Assembly (NCBI GenBank): GCA_022539475.1
Contig: VCMS01000001.1
Location: 248,001-312,000, forward strand
Origin: Gracilaria domingensis
Lineage: Eukaryota; Rhodophyta; Florideophyceae; Gracilariales; Gracilariaceae
DNA: 64,000 nt
Direction: 5' to 3'
A program made the position numbers and the translations under genes. Positions 1-9,117 of this stretch are shown here, piece after piece. The notes below the pieces were generated by a model that saw nothing but the letters and a program-made list of their open reading frames with translations, was not told the origin of the DNA and ran no database searches. The number at the start of each line of letters is the position of its first letter. The first letter of the stretch is position 1.

Positions 1-1912
1 GAAAGTCTTTCTTGTTTGTTGTATTGAAGAAATCATCTCCGGACTTTCCTTCATTTCTATTAACCCATCGCGCAAGAGACGAACGGAGTGACTCCATACG
101 ATAACCCATAAATGTTATAAATTGGTCCATAAACTTGTATTTATGAGTCTGGTCTGCTATCCGACGCTCCAGTCGCCTTTTCTCCAGTTCATAGTTGATC
201 GCTCGAACTCTTGTACCACATTCTTCCATAGTTTGTCCAATTTCGCACAATTCAATGTTGTCGGGCGCAAGACAGAAGGCTCTCCATTCCTCGTTTAGTT
301 CCTTGACGAGAAAGGAAACCTGAGCTCCCGATACAAGCGCCATCCAAACATCAATCAGCTCCCCTACCTTGGCAACGAGTCTGTTGTTTATGGAGGGCAG
401 TGAGATCAAGTTCATACCGATTGGAAACGCGCTTCGAATCAAACCGTTGTCCGCTGTATAGAGATGTTTTCTCGCTGGTCTATTTCGAGAGACCGGCTGA
501 TTGGGAACATTTAGCTGCGCGCGTAAGGTAGCGATCGCTTGGTCACTATCCACATTGCTACAAGTATGTTCGAGATATACTGCTACTGATGAGTCTGAAG
601 AGCTGCTACTTGAAGAAGACGAACTGTGATCACTTGAACTGGTTGATGTGCTTTCAACTGACTTACGACACTCTCTTTGTTTGGCTTTGCATTGACGAGA
701 AAGCATACCCATGTAGATCAAAATAGTTAACCATTCCAGTTTGTTGATGTCAAACTCACGTATCTCTCGAACATGAATCCATTTAACAGGAAGCTCTGTG
801 ATAAACTCCGTGAGAACTTCGCGATATGCATCATAGCCATAAGGAATGAGATCGTCGTACTCCTCTAAGCCCTCCAAATCTTTAAGATGTGGAACGCGAA
901 ACGGAAGAGCCCTCCCACTCCGAATGGCTAACTCGAATAGTTCCTGTTTCACAACGCGTCCATCACTCATATGTGACTCAGCGGGCCACGCATCCCAGAG
1001 GAACGGGCCCGAACCTTGACCATACTCGTGATCGGGCCATAGTTGCAGCGTTGCGGACGCTAGCACCTGTGTACTAAAGTATCGACCCCGACGCCGCAAC
1101 CTATCTAATGCGGTCAGGCTATGATCATATGGCTGCGCGTCCGGATCTGGAACGACATCGAACTCAGAAAGCCAGTCCTTGAGACCTTGAGCTGCAAAGG
1201 CTGCTGCCCAATGCACCCAAACCTCTACTGGTTTGAGAGGAACTTGCCTCAACGAGTGCTTTCTAGAATGACCACACAGCGAGAGCAAGCGGTCACAGAC
1301 AAAAGCAAGGAAGATGCGTATCCATTGAGCAGCGCCGTAAAAAGGATCCAACAAATGAATCTTGTCGTCTGCGTGAGTGAGTACATCAATATCACGATAC
1401 GCCAAGTAGCTGTGCAGGTGTCCATGCATAATCTGGTTGTCGATAATCTTCTCGTTGACCAAAATATGATCGACAACGTAGGCTGCAGTAACTGGTTCAT
1501 CAGCAACATCCTTCTTTTGTTTGCCATGTCGCATGCCCGGCAGACGATAGGTAATACCAATCGCTTTCAGAGCCAATATGGAGTTCTTTGCCCAGGAACG
1601 AAAACAGTTCAGCTGCCACAATCCCCACAGCGTGCGAAACATGTGTCTTAGGGCGAACAGAGAGGCAATTAGGGCAGCACATGTTTCCTTGAAGTCACCC
1701 GCGAGTCCTTGTACTACGCAATACGCAAGAACGTACAAGAAGGGGATACCACTCCAAAAAAGGTTGTGGTAGGCGGCATTGCGAGTGTGCTTGACAGTTC
1801 TCCACTTCTCAGATATGAAATCTTTCTCAGAAATTATGGTCCATGGTGCAAACGCTGCGACATAGGCGCATAGCACGAACCAGAACGAATCAGCAAGATC
1901 GTTCACATCCAT
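1..1912 (-). CDS. Multi-pass membrane protein, unknown family (C-terminus beyond left edge)
   Basis: A single reading frame stays open from the ATG at 1910-1912 to the left edge without a stop, giving at least 637 codons; an in-frame stop at 1982-1984 and no other ATG in between fix the start. The N-terminal 150 residues hold several hydrophobic stretches (around residues 8-26, 50-70 and 78-110), with another near 205-225, so it is probably an integral membrane protein. Further on come a W/D-rich region, a short hydrophobic stretch near residue 395 and a polyserine tract (about residues 418-438, encoded near 599-660). The last visible part is charged and helical. I do not recognise the family. 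The frame, its length and amino-acid-like composition support a real gene, and no intron is needed. Confidence 0.8.
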   Translation of the reverse strand, partial: MDVNDLADSFWFVLCAYVAAFAPWTIISEKDFISEKWRTVKHTRNAAYHNLFWSGIPFLYVLAYCVVQGLAGDFKETCAALIASLFALRHMFRTLWGLWQLNCFRSWAKNSILALKAIGITYRLPGMRHGKQKKDVADEPVTAAYVVDHILVNEKIIDNQIMHGHLHSYLAYRDIDVLTHADDKIHLLDPFYGAAQWIRIFLAFVCDRLLSLCGHSRKHSLRQVPLKPVEVWVHWAAAFAAQGLKDWLSEFDVVPDPDAQPYDHSLTALDRLRRRGRYFSTQVLASATLQLWPDHEYGQGSGPFLWDAWPAESHMSDGRVVKQELFELAIRSGRALPFRVPHLKDLEGLEEYDDLIPYGYDAYREVLTEFITELPVKWIHVREIREFDINKLEWLTILIYMGMLSRQCKAKQRECRKSVESTSTSSSDHSSSSSSSSSSDSSVAVYLEHTCSNVDSDQAIATLRAQLNVPNQPVSRNRPARKHLYTADNGLIRSAFPIGMNLISLPSINNRLVAKVGELIDVWMALVSGAQVSFLVKELNEEWRAFCLAPDNIELCEIGQTMEECGTRVRAINYELEKRRLERRIADQTHKYKFMDQFITFMGYRMESLRSSLARWVNRNEGKSGDDFFNTTNKKDF

Positions 1913-2424
1913 ATACTGCAGCGGACAATGTTCATACAGGGCCGAGGTTGTACGAAGGAAGTGACACCGGGAAAAGCCGTATCACGGAACCTGTTCAAAG
2001 GAGTCGCTGCTCGTTAACAACTTTGTCGTAAAGGATTTCGTTGGTGTGACGGCAAGGGAGCAGTTAATACGCAGATAGCAATCTCATTGTCTGTTGTCAT
2101 CGTACGAAACCTTGAACCTCGCTGTCACCCACGTTTCGCTCATCTGTACAGTAGATACTCTTCCAAGGGAAAAGTGCCATATACGCAGGGACTTCATATG
2201 GTAACCCTTTAGCCATTTTGTCCACTGGCACTGCTCTTAGCCGTACCTGAGGACACTAACCAGAAGCCAGCCCTACAATAAACAGGTAGAAGGCTAGCTT
2301 TCTGCACCCAAGAGTGAAGCACTCTACATATTTATGAAACACGTACACCAATTCTCCATGTTGGTTCCGTAGCGGAGAAAAGTCGAGCACAAGCTTCAAG
2401 ATTACAAAGTGGATAGTCGCTTGT
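1913..2424. other. Intergenic: promoter side of membrane-protein gene, 3' side of COX-like gene
   Basis: About 510 bases between two minus-strand genes. I see no coding frame of quality and no repeat. It should contain the upstream region of the left-hand gene and the 3' end of the haem-peroxidase gene. Confidence 0.5.
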
Positions 2425-4104
2425 CTAGAGCGAGTTGCTTGGGGGGACAGTGAAGCGAATTCTGGCATCTCCTAACTTGGTATGCATACGAGTCAAATCG
2501 CTGAGATTATTGATTTCGTTTGCTAACTGCCATCCTCTAGGCGTCAGAGTGTCTTCGTTAAAGATTTCTGGTTCAAATAATCGACTAGCGCAAATGCCAC
2601 TGAGCATCATCCCCACGCTGATCGTCCCCAGGAAAGGTCCGTGAACTCCATCAAAGTCTTTATCCTCTGCAAAAATGCCTGGATAGTACTCGATTTGATC
2701 CACTTCTCCGTAAACTTCCTTAAGTTTCGTCAGTATCTTTTCATTTGAAGTGATTTCCTCAAACCGTTTTAGACGTCCAAAACCAAAATGCTCACGATAG
2801 TCATTGTAAGACCCTAATTGATACTCCCTGGTCTTACGCATTCCTGGCCTGAGAATCTTTTTCAGGAACCACTTATTCGTATTAAGCAGCGTCAGCTTTC
2901 CCGCGCGTTGCGATGAAGCAGAGAACAGAATTCTTTCCAGGCCACCATCTTTATCTGCGATCCACTTCACAGAATTCCAATTTTCATCAAGCCATGAATC
3001 TTCGTCTTCTGGAAACGTCAACGAGTCTGTCTCATAGATGTTAACATCAGGCGCCAACTCATTCATCTTCTCTTCGTAACCCAAAGGGAGCTCTTTAATG
3101 ATTTTCACCTCATCAGGATAAAATTGATGCCAGCGGTGAAGGAAATTGAACTCTGTTTGAATCGCGTTGCACGGTGGGTACGGGTCAGGACCTAAGAACT
3201 TCCACATCTTCGACTGTTTCACGGCTTGGTCAAACTTGATTTTCACGTAGCTCGTCTGTAGACCACGACCAACATAATCGTGCATAGTGATGCGAACACA
3301 GTTGATCATCACTATTACCATAGCCTTCTGGAAAAGCTCCTCATCGTCCATGATTATGCCTCTTTCTGTAGCCCATTTGTTGATCTCACGACAAACGTAC
3401 TGATGTCTTCTAAAAAATAGAACGTGAATCGCTGCGAAACCCGGTACAGTATTGGCAAGTTCGATAGGAATATCAAACATTTTTTCCCCTGGAAGAAGAT
3501 GCCGCAAGTCCTGTGGGATGTCTATAATGGGTGGAAACTCTTCGTTTCCAATATGAGAAGCATTAAGTAATCCAATTTGACCGGAACGAAGAGATTTCAT
3601 CCTACTTTCAGTAGATCCGTAAAGCTGAGACAGATTAAGTCCGAGGGGCTGGCGGGTTTTCAATGCGTCCGTAGTTTTGGTGTTGAACAGCTGATGGGCG
3701 AACCACTGTGCATAATGGCCAACAAGAAGTGAAAGATTTCTATTTGTCTCTGGAATGAATTTCGTACGACAGAAACAATCAACAGTAGCATCTAGGTCTG
3801 GGAGGCCCCTCGTGTAATCAGGTTGACGTGGAAGCAAACGAGAGTATGTAGTTCGTGACTCGTCGTAAACTGTGTAATATGAGGGGTAGTCGTTTTCCAA
3901 ATTGTACTTGGGCAGACGCGGGATATACTTCGTCATAGAACTGAGCGAAAAAGCGAGGTAGGCCGAGTTGAGAATGTTCTTCACAATTGGAATCTGTTGA
4001 AGAATGAACCAAAAGAGCCAGAAGCTGTTCTGAACGTAAAACGAGAGGTAGCCCAGCACACCCCCACAGCGCTTGATCCTGTACAGTAGATCCCATAAGA
4101 ACAT
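2425..4104 (-). CDS. Cyclooxygenase (prostaglandin G/H synthase)-like haem peroxidase
   Basis: The 559-residue protein aligns by eye along most of its length with animal prostaglandin G/H synthases. The start is the ATG at 4102-4104; the frame continues upstream without an earlier ATG. The N-terminal 60 residues are hydrophobic and could anchor it to membrane. The distal peroxidase site is present (YAQWFAHQLF, Gln and His near residues 133 and 137), as is the proximal His in EFNFLHRWH (near 326). A PGF...FRRHQYVC segment and a late YGEVDQIEYYPG segment match conserved PGHS blocks. The residue aligned with catalytic Tyr385 is His, and the position of aspirin-target Ser530 appears to be Met. 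Haem binding and peroxidase activity look possible; classical cyclooxygenase chemistry does not. COX genes are known in red algae such as Gracilaria. Confidence 0.85.
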   Translation of the reverse strand: MFLWDLLYRIKRCGGVLGYLSFYVQNSFWLFWFILQQIPIVKNILNSAYLAFSLSSMTKYIPRLPKYNLENDYPSYYTVYDESRTTYSRLLPRQPDYTRGLPDLDATVDCFCRTKFIPETNRNLSLLVGHYAQWFAHQLFNTKTTDALKTRQPLGLNLSQLYGSTESRMKSLRSGQIGLLNASHIGNEEFPPIIDIPQDLRHLLPGEKMFDIPIELANTVPGFAAIHVLFFRRHQYVCREINKWATERGIIMDDEELFQKAMVIVMINCVRITMHDYVGRGLQTSYVKIKFDQAVKQSKMWKFLGPDPYPPCNAIQTEFNFLHRWHQFYPDEVKIIKELPLGYEEKMNELAPDVNIYETDSLTFPEDEDSWLDENWNSVKWIADKDGGLERILFSASSQRAGKLTLLNTNKWFLKKILRPGMRKTREYQLGSYNDYREHFGFGRLKRFEEITSNEKILTKLKEVYGEVDQIEYYPGIFAEDKDFDGVHGPFLGTISVGMMLSGICASRLFEPEIFNEDTLTPRGWQLANEINNLSDLTRMHTKLGDARIRFTVPPSNSL

Positions 4105-6002
4105 GTTCAGAGTTGCCTTCTCACGACGCAATGAAAGAGATATCCCAGTTGCAGAAATATATGCAAACAAACTGATGTGACAAGGGTGAGAGTCAAGGAA
4201 GTGGTGGTCCTAACGGAATCAACAGAAAACGCAGAGGTTATCTATGGGCGGTATACAGGCAGCACATACATCTTCAGAATCTCTGAACGCAGAAACCCGG
4301 GGTGGATTTATATGCTTTCCAAGTCTGCTTTATGATATGAATATTATCGAAGCCTCCAGCATTTATCGACGGTAGGAAATTATGCGCCATGTCCTTTCTG
4401 AATGTCATTCATCATGTATGATACATCATGTCCTGTGTTACGAAGCCTCGAGTTGCCGCGCTAGATGTGAGTTCCACAGAAACATAACATTATAGCACTC
4501 TGCGATCACGTACTTGGGATCTTCAGAACCATAGGCTCGTGAAATGAGCTGAATGGACTCATAAACTGCTCAGACGAGAAACGCACTGATTTTGTCTTCT
4601 CTCGCTGATGATCTTCTTCTAGCGAGACACATTTCGCTAATGTTGTTGTGAAACGCGAATGTCTCCAAGATCATCTTTGTAGGAAAACAAAAACCAGTAG
4701 ACCACATGTCCGGTGTGTACTATGGGCTGTCTGCGGCTGTGTCACCTATATGTACTCAAACAATCTTGATGATGTCTTGGGCCGTGAAAACCATGAATCT
4801 GAAACTATTTGACACGATGATGAGAGGGAATCAATGACTAATATGTAACGAAATCGCATGAGAGTTAATGGACTTGAGCTGATAGGAACAGTACATGCAA
4901 GGAGAATCTCCTTGCATCCACAATTCGATAAGGTAAGGATGATTCAGCATGCGTCGAGACGCATATCTGCAAGACTGTGATAGCAAAACGTTCAACATTC
5001 TGGTAAGATACTTTGGATTGGAAGTTGATCATCAAACTTTGTTTGGCCTGAGATTCCCACTTCGACATCATATCTACCGAGCACCAGCTCAGCAATGTGC
5101 AGCTGATGAGCACAAGACGGTGGTTATGCCATATGCTTTACAGAATCTGTTATGGTTGGCAGTAGTAGGTATCTGATGAATCGAGCACGTATTTCTGGTT
5201 ACTTCTAGATGTAGATATAGCCTTACTTTTGCCTCGTAATTGGGGGCAGATGACATAAATGAGAGAGAGAGAGAGCACGTTTTCGTTCAGTATGTGTAAA
5301 GCTTAAACACAACAATCTACATCATGTGATTGTTGTAGGTGCCATCGTACTGAGCACGTTGAGTCTGTCACGTGATCGGCGACATCACGAATGGCGGGGA
5401 ATGGAGCAGATTTCTAAGCCCAGATGAAAAAAGATCAAGCGACTCAGTTTGGCAGTGTTTCAGCCGGTGAACACAAATCCATACATACATGGGATGAGAT
5501 GCCTTGTCCTCGACGCCAGACTATACCTTCACCCAGCTCAGGAACTTAAACCACACAGGATGCAAGCATTAACGAACTGAGTCGATTTAGAGTGTAGCGA
5601 ACATTCGTTTATCTTTCGCTTATTCTTGAACGGCGGAAATGTGTCCAAGCCTAAAATGTCTCAGCTTCAAGTCGCATCACATAGATGCTCAGCACATCAG
5701 GACTTTATTGCAACCATGAAGTACGACGGCACTTTGCCAATATTATGGCACTTTGCGAGGTCTACTTATATGAAATTTGATGCGATGCGCTTTCGGGATC
5801 AGTTGCGAGGGCTGGGCTGCTGAGAGTCCCATAAAGGAAACAAACGATGGGAAAATGGGCGTTCGGGTTAAGTACATCAAGCAACGGCGCGATATTCCGT
5901 CCCAGCACTATGACACCCGTTTAGATTGTCATGGCAATGTTCTTCTAAACTTGGAGGCCTCAAGCCAGGTTAATCTAGGCGTAGAATTCAAGTCGTAGGT
6001 AC
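4105..6002. other. Intergenic region with GA microsatellite
   Basis: About 1.9 kb with only short, low-quality frames on both strands (for example 4949-5176 and 5626-5998). It holds a GA dinucleotide run at 5261-5275 and a CACGTG hexamer near 5370. I see no RNA gene or convincing exon. Confidence 0.5.
5261..5275. repeat. (GA)n microsatellite
   Basis: Seven and a half uninterrupted GA units. A longer run of the complementary CT unit occurs at 34422-34447. Confidence 0.9.
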
Positions 6003-7340
6003 CTAAATTGTAGAATGGCGATCTGAGCTGTGCGCGAAACGAGCAGCACTATCACCAAAACGTCGTAACTTGTTCGGACGCGGCCCGCACACTGTCGCAT
6101 ACTTTTTCTGCAAAGGGGCCTCAAGAACTGATGAAAAGTCGAGCAACGTGACCTGTTGCGGGCGAACAGGAGACTGATTCTCGCAATGATCTGAAGACGA
6201 AGAGCCCTGAAGACCTGATGGTGCAATGATCGGCGCCGGGCGAGCATTTACCTGTGGACGCAAGGACTTGGAACGTGGTACACGAAAAGAGCCGCGCACA
6301 GTGTTCGAATAGGATTGATTGCGATTTGGGCGACGACGAATGATGGGAGTAGACAGAGATGAAGATAAGCGCACTTCTGGGCGACTGGTGCCTGGCTCAG
6401 AGGGCCTGAAAGATGAATTCGAGGGGTTCGCCGTCGAACGACGGGTACTCGGAGAAAAATTAGAGGCGGAGTGGGTCGACTTCGGACGGGGGGGAGTAGG
6501 AGCCGAACTAGAGAAAGGTGGGGTCGGCGTGGTACGACGAGTCATGGGAGCAGAAGGAGAGGGATGAGAGGGCGAGGTCGAACGGTGAGTAATCCGAACA
6601 GAAGTAGAGGAGGCAAAGCCCGGTGTCGTGCGACGGGCAGCGGGAACGTAACTTGAGAAAGGCGGCCTCGACGACGGATGACGCTCGATTGGTGCAGAAT
6701 TTCTGCGAGGTGCATAGGGTGGCTGACGATGCGCAACAGGCGTCGACTTGCTGGAAGGTGTGTAGAAATGTAGGCGACGCGCGGTGGAGGTAGAGTTAGA
6801 GAGAGGAAGAGTGGATACTGATGGACGGCTTGAAACGGGGGTAGAGGAAGAAGATGATGCAGAGGGTTTTGGGCCCTGCAGAGTGCGAGCGGAGTTAGCG
6901 GGAGGTTGTGTCGGTGTGAGTTGAGTTGTTAGGAGCGCAGAGTTAGACACAAGGGTTGTGTGACGCGCGTTGGGAACAGAATTGGTGGACGCCGCTCTTC
7001 GTCTTGAGCGGTTCGCAGAGCTGGACGGGTGCGAGCGAGTTACGAGCGGCGCAGGCGGCACATTTTTGGAGTGCGTGGGCAGCGAGCTGCACTGCGGCGT
7101 TTGTATCGAAGGCTGGGTTTTGACAGTCGGTTGGGCAGTTTCTGACTTCACTTCAGCATGACCGTCTACGTGGTCCGACTCCTGATGTGGTCGCTTTCGA
7201 GGCGTGTTTCGACGTTGTTCGGGCGGCGGTGGCGGTGGTCGACCAGGAGAGGTGACAGTTGTGGCCGCTGGAAGATTGACGGCTTGCAGAGCGGCCTCTA
7301 TTTTGCACGGGAACGAAGCGGCAGATGGTTTGGAGCGCAT
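6003..7340 (-). CDS. Ser/Pro/Arg-rich low-complexity basic protein, unknown function
   Basis: A 445-codon frame from the ATG at 7338-7340. The protein is dominated by Ser, Pro, Thr and Arg, with many S/T-P and R-R-x-S/T motifs spread over residues 30-390. It has a proline run near residue 35 and basic NLS-like patches (for example RKRPHQ). The composition suggests a disordered nuclear or cytoskeletal protein that is heavily phosphorylated. The C-terminal 60 residues are less repetitive (around LLDFSSVLEAPLQKKY) and may be the functional motif. I recognise no domain. It is divergent from the HAD gene, with about 650 bp between the two starts. Low complexity makes the coding call less certain than for its neighbours, but a 1.3-kb open frame here is unlikely by chance. 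Confidence 0.65.
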   Translation of the reverse strand: MRSKPSAASFPCKIEAALQAVNLPAATTVTSPGRPPPPPPEQRRNTPRKRPHQESDHVDGHAEVKSETAQPTVKTQPSIQTPQCSSLPTHSKNVPPAPLVTRSHPSSSANRSRRRAASTNSVPNARHTTLVSNSALLTTQLTPTQPPANSARTLQGPKPSASSSSSTPVSSRPSVSTLPLSNSTSTARRLHFYTPSSKSTPVAHRQPPYAPRRNSAPIERHPSSRPPFSSYVPAARRTTPGFASSTSVRITHRSTSPSHPSPSAPMTRRTTPTPPFSSSAPTPPRPKSTHSASNFSPSTRRSTANPSNSSFRPSEPGTSRPEVRLSSSLSTPIIRRRPNRNQSYSNTVRGSFRVPRSKSLRPQVNARPAPIIAPSGLQGSSSSDHCENQSPVRPQQVTLLDFSSVLEAPLQKKYATVCGPRPNKLRRFGDSAARFAHSSDRHSTI

Positions 7341-7992
7341 GGTGATGCGCGCGCCGATGGCACGGCTGCGAGCTGCTGGCGGCTTGTATCGACGACGACG
7401 AGCGAACTACCGCCGAATATGTGAACGCTGCTCAAAGCCGACCCGCCGTTCAAAGTTTGGGCCCCAACGCGCGAGTTGCCTGAGTGGACCTGTTGGCCTC
7501 GCGGTCCCAGTTGGCTCCACGGCCGTGCTAAATTTTCTTTTTGTATTTGGGAGTCCCAAATTGGGACCCCGCTGATCTGTCTTTTGCCGCATATCGATCC
7601 AACGGCTGCTCGCCACGTGCCCTGCATTGTTGGTGCCGAGCTCAACTTCGTGCGTTCCTTCTTCGCGTCGAGCAACGCACAGCCATAAACTTTTTCTAGC
7701 TCCTCGCACACACTGCCGCACACACATGCATCATACGAGTGCTGATCGGCGGTAACGAAGGTGTGTGATACCGAGGCTTCCGTGCGATGCGTCACGCACC
7801 ACCTGATTATCTATGCCCATCCAACATCATGTTCAACCACATCATCCCTTTTGTTCACCAATCTCATTCACAGGCTGTATCCGAGATTGAAGCAATCTCC
7901 CCCCCGGCTTGGGTATAATCATAAAGAAATCTTACCCGCACAAACCTTTTCAAACCGACCGTACATTCGCCCTCACGGCCAATCTCAACCCT
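7341..7992. promoter_or_regulatory. Divergent intergenic region between the Ser/Pro-rich gene and the HAD hydrolase gene
   Basis: About 650 bp separate the two start codons. The section carries repeated GGG/CCC-palindromic words: TTTGGGCCCCAA near 7457-7468, GGTCCCAGTTGG near 7503, and a perfect inverted repeat with 7-bp arms at 7553-7567 (GTCCCAA / TTGGGAC). Open frames here are interpreted as chance. Confidence 0.45.
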
Positions 7993-8748
7993 ATGACCTT
8001 TCCTCGTAAACCTCTTCCGTTCTTCTGCTTCTGTAATGTGTTTATATGCCCCAAACCCTTCCCTTTGAGACAATTGAGTCGCTGTACTTTGGCAGCGCCG
8101 TTAACCATGAGTACTCCTTCATTCAAGTCAAAACCACCCGTTCTTGTGTCCGATGTTTTGGATACCCTTGTTGTCGATCCGTTTTTCAATGGCATGGCCT
8201 CTCATTTCGGTTTCGAAACCTTTCATGATTTCGTCAACGCAAAGACCCCCGACGTCTGGGTGAACTTCGAGCTCGGTCTAATCGATGAAAACGAGCTTGC
8301 TCGATCCTTCTTCAAAGGCGAACGCGTGGTAAACATACCACTTTTCAAAACATTTCTCAAGCAAAGCTATCGACGGATTCCCGGAACAGACGCTTTGCTT
8401 AACGCATTGAGAGAAGCAAACGTTCCGGTGCATCTGTGCAGCAACTATCCCGCATGGGGGCATCTAATTGAGGAAGCTACCCAGCTCAATGCACGGTACG
8501 GAGCGAAATGGACATTCGTTAGTGGAAACGAAGGTCTCCGGAAGCCAGACGTTGCGGCGTACAAGAGAGTTGCAGAGAAAGCCGGCGTGCATCCCTCGTC
8601 TTGTATTTTATTGGACGATAGAGAACGAAACTGCGATGGCGCCATACAAGCCGGTTACCTTGCGGCCGTCCACTTCAAAGACGCAAGACAGGCTTCAACT
8701 GAGCTTGCAACAATTCTGGAAGCACACGGAACAACGCTCAAATACTAA
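7993..8748 (+). CDS. HAD-superfamily phosphatase, plastid FMN hydrolase-like
   Basis: The protein from the ATG at 7993 has 251 residues. An N-terminal stretch of about 40 residues rich in Phe, Cys, Pro, Arg and Ser, with almost no acidic residues, looks like an organellar transit peptide; a second ATG at 8107 would start the mature enzyme. HAD motif I is VSDVLDTLV (near residue 53), the motif II region is SNYPAW, the motif III Lys is in RKPD and motif IV is the acidic LLDDRERN. Phrases such as WVNFELGLIDENELARSFF match the Arabidopsis chloroplast FMN hydrolase (At1g79790, AtcpFHy1) closely, so FMN dephosphorylation to riboflavin in the plastid is the likely role. The enzyme class is clear; the exact substrate is inferred. 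Confidence 0.85.
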   Translation: MTFPRKPLPFFCFCNVFICPKPFPLRQLSRCTLAAPLTMSTPSFKSKPPVLVSDVLDTLVVDPFFNGMASHFGFETFHDFVNAKTPDVWVNFELGLIDENELARSFFKGERVVNIPLFKTFLKQSYRRIPGTDALLNALREANVPVHLCSNYPAWGHLIEEATQLNARYGAKWTFVSGNEGLRKPDVAAYKRVAEKAGVHPSSCILLDDRERNCDGAIQAGYLAAVHFKDARQASTELATILEAHGTTLKY

Positions 8749-9117
8749 CATACTGTATCTATCGTGTGTCAACATGGCGCATGCAAATGGAGATGAACAA
8801 CTTCAAATTCCTATCACACACAATATTTACATTAGACAGTAAACGCCCTTGGCCTCCACGTCTACTGCTGCCGGTCAAATGTATACAACATAACAACCTT
8901 TCCCCCTAGCATCCGAAACGCTAACTTCATCACACACACAGGTGAGCGTGAGCCAACCATAGATTTCATGCAGAAAACTCAAGCCTTAGCAACTCTCGTC
9001 TCACTGTTCACAGGTGGAAGCTTGAAACCTTCTCGAAAAGCAAATGACTTCGTATCACCTAACTTGCTTGCAGAGAACAAAAGCGCATCATATTCCTTGC
9101 TCATGCCGAAACTAAGT
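8749..9117. other. Convergent 3' intergenic region
   Basis: About 370 bp between the stop of the HAD gene and the stop of the PP2A subunit gene, which face each other. It presumably holds both 3' UTRs. I see nothing else in it. Confidence 0.5.

Noticed and set aside
4949-5176. Small plus-strand ORF of 75 codons in the 4.1-6.0 kb gap
   Set aside because: Starts with ATG but has no features and no continuation by splicing that I can see.
7298-7795. 165-codon minus-strand frame over the divergent promoter
   Set aside because: It has no family features and overlaps the start of the Ser/Pro-rich gene in another frame.
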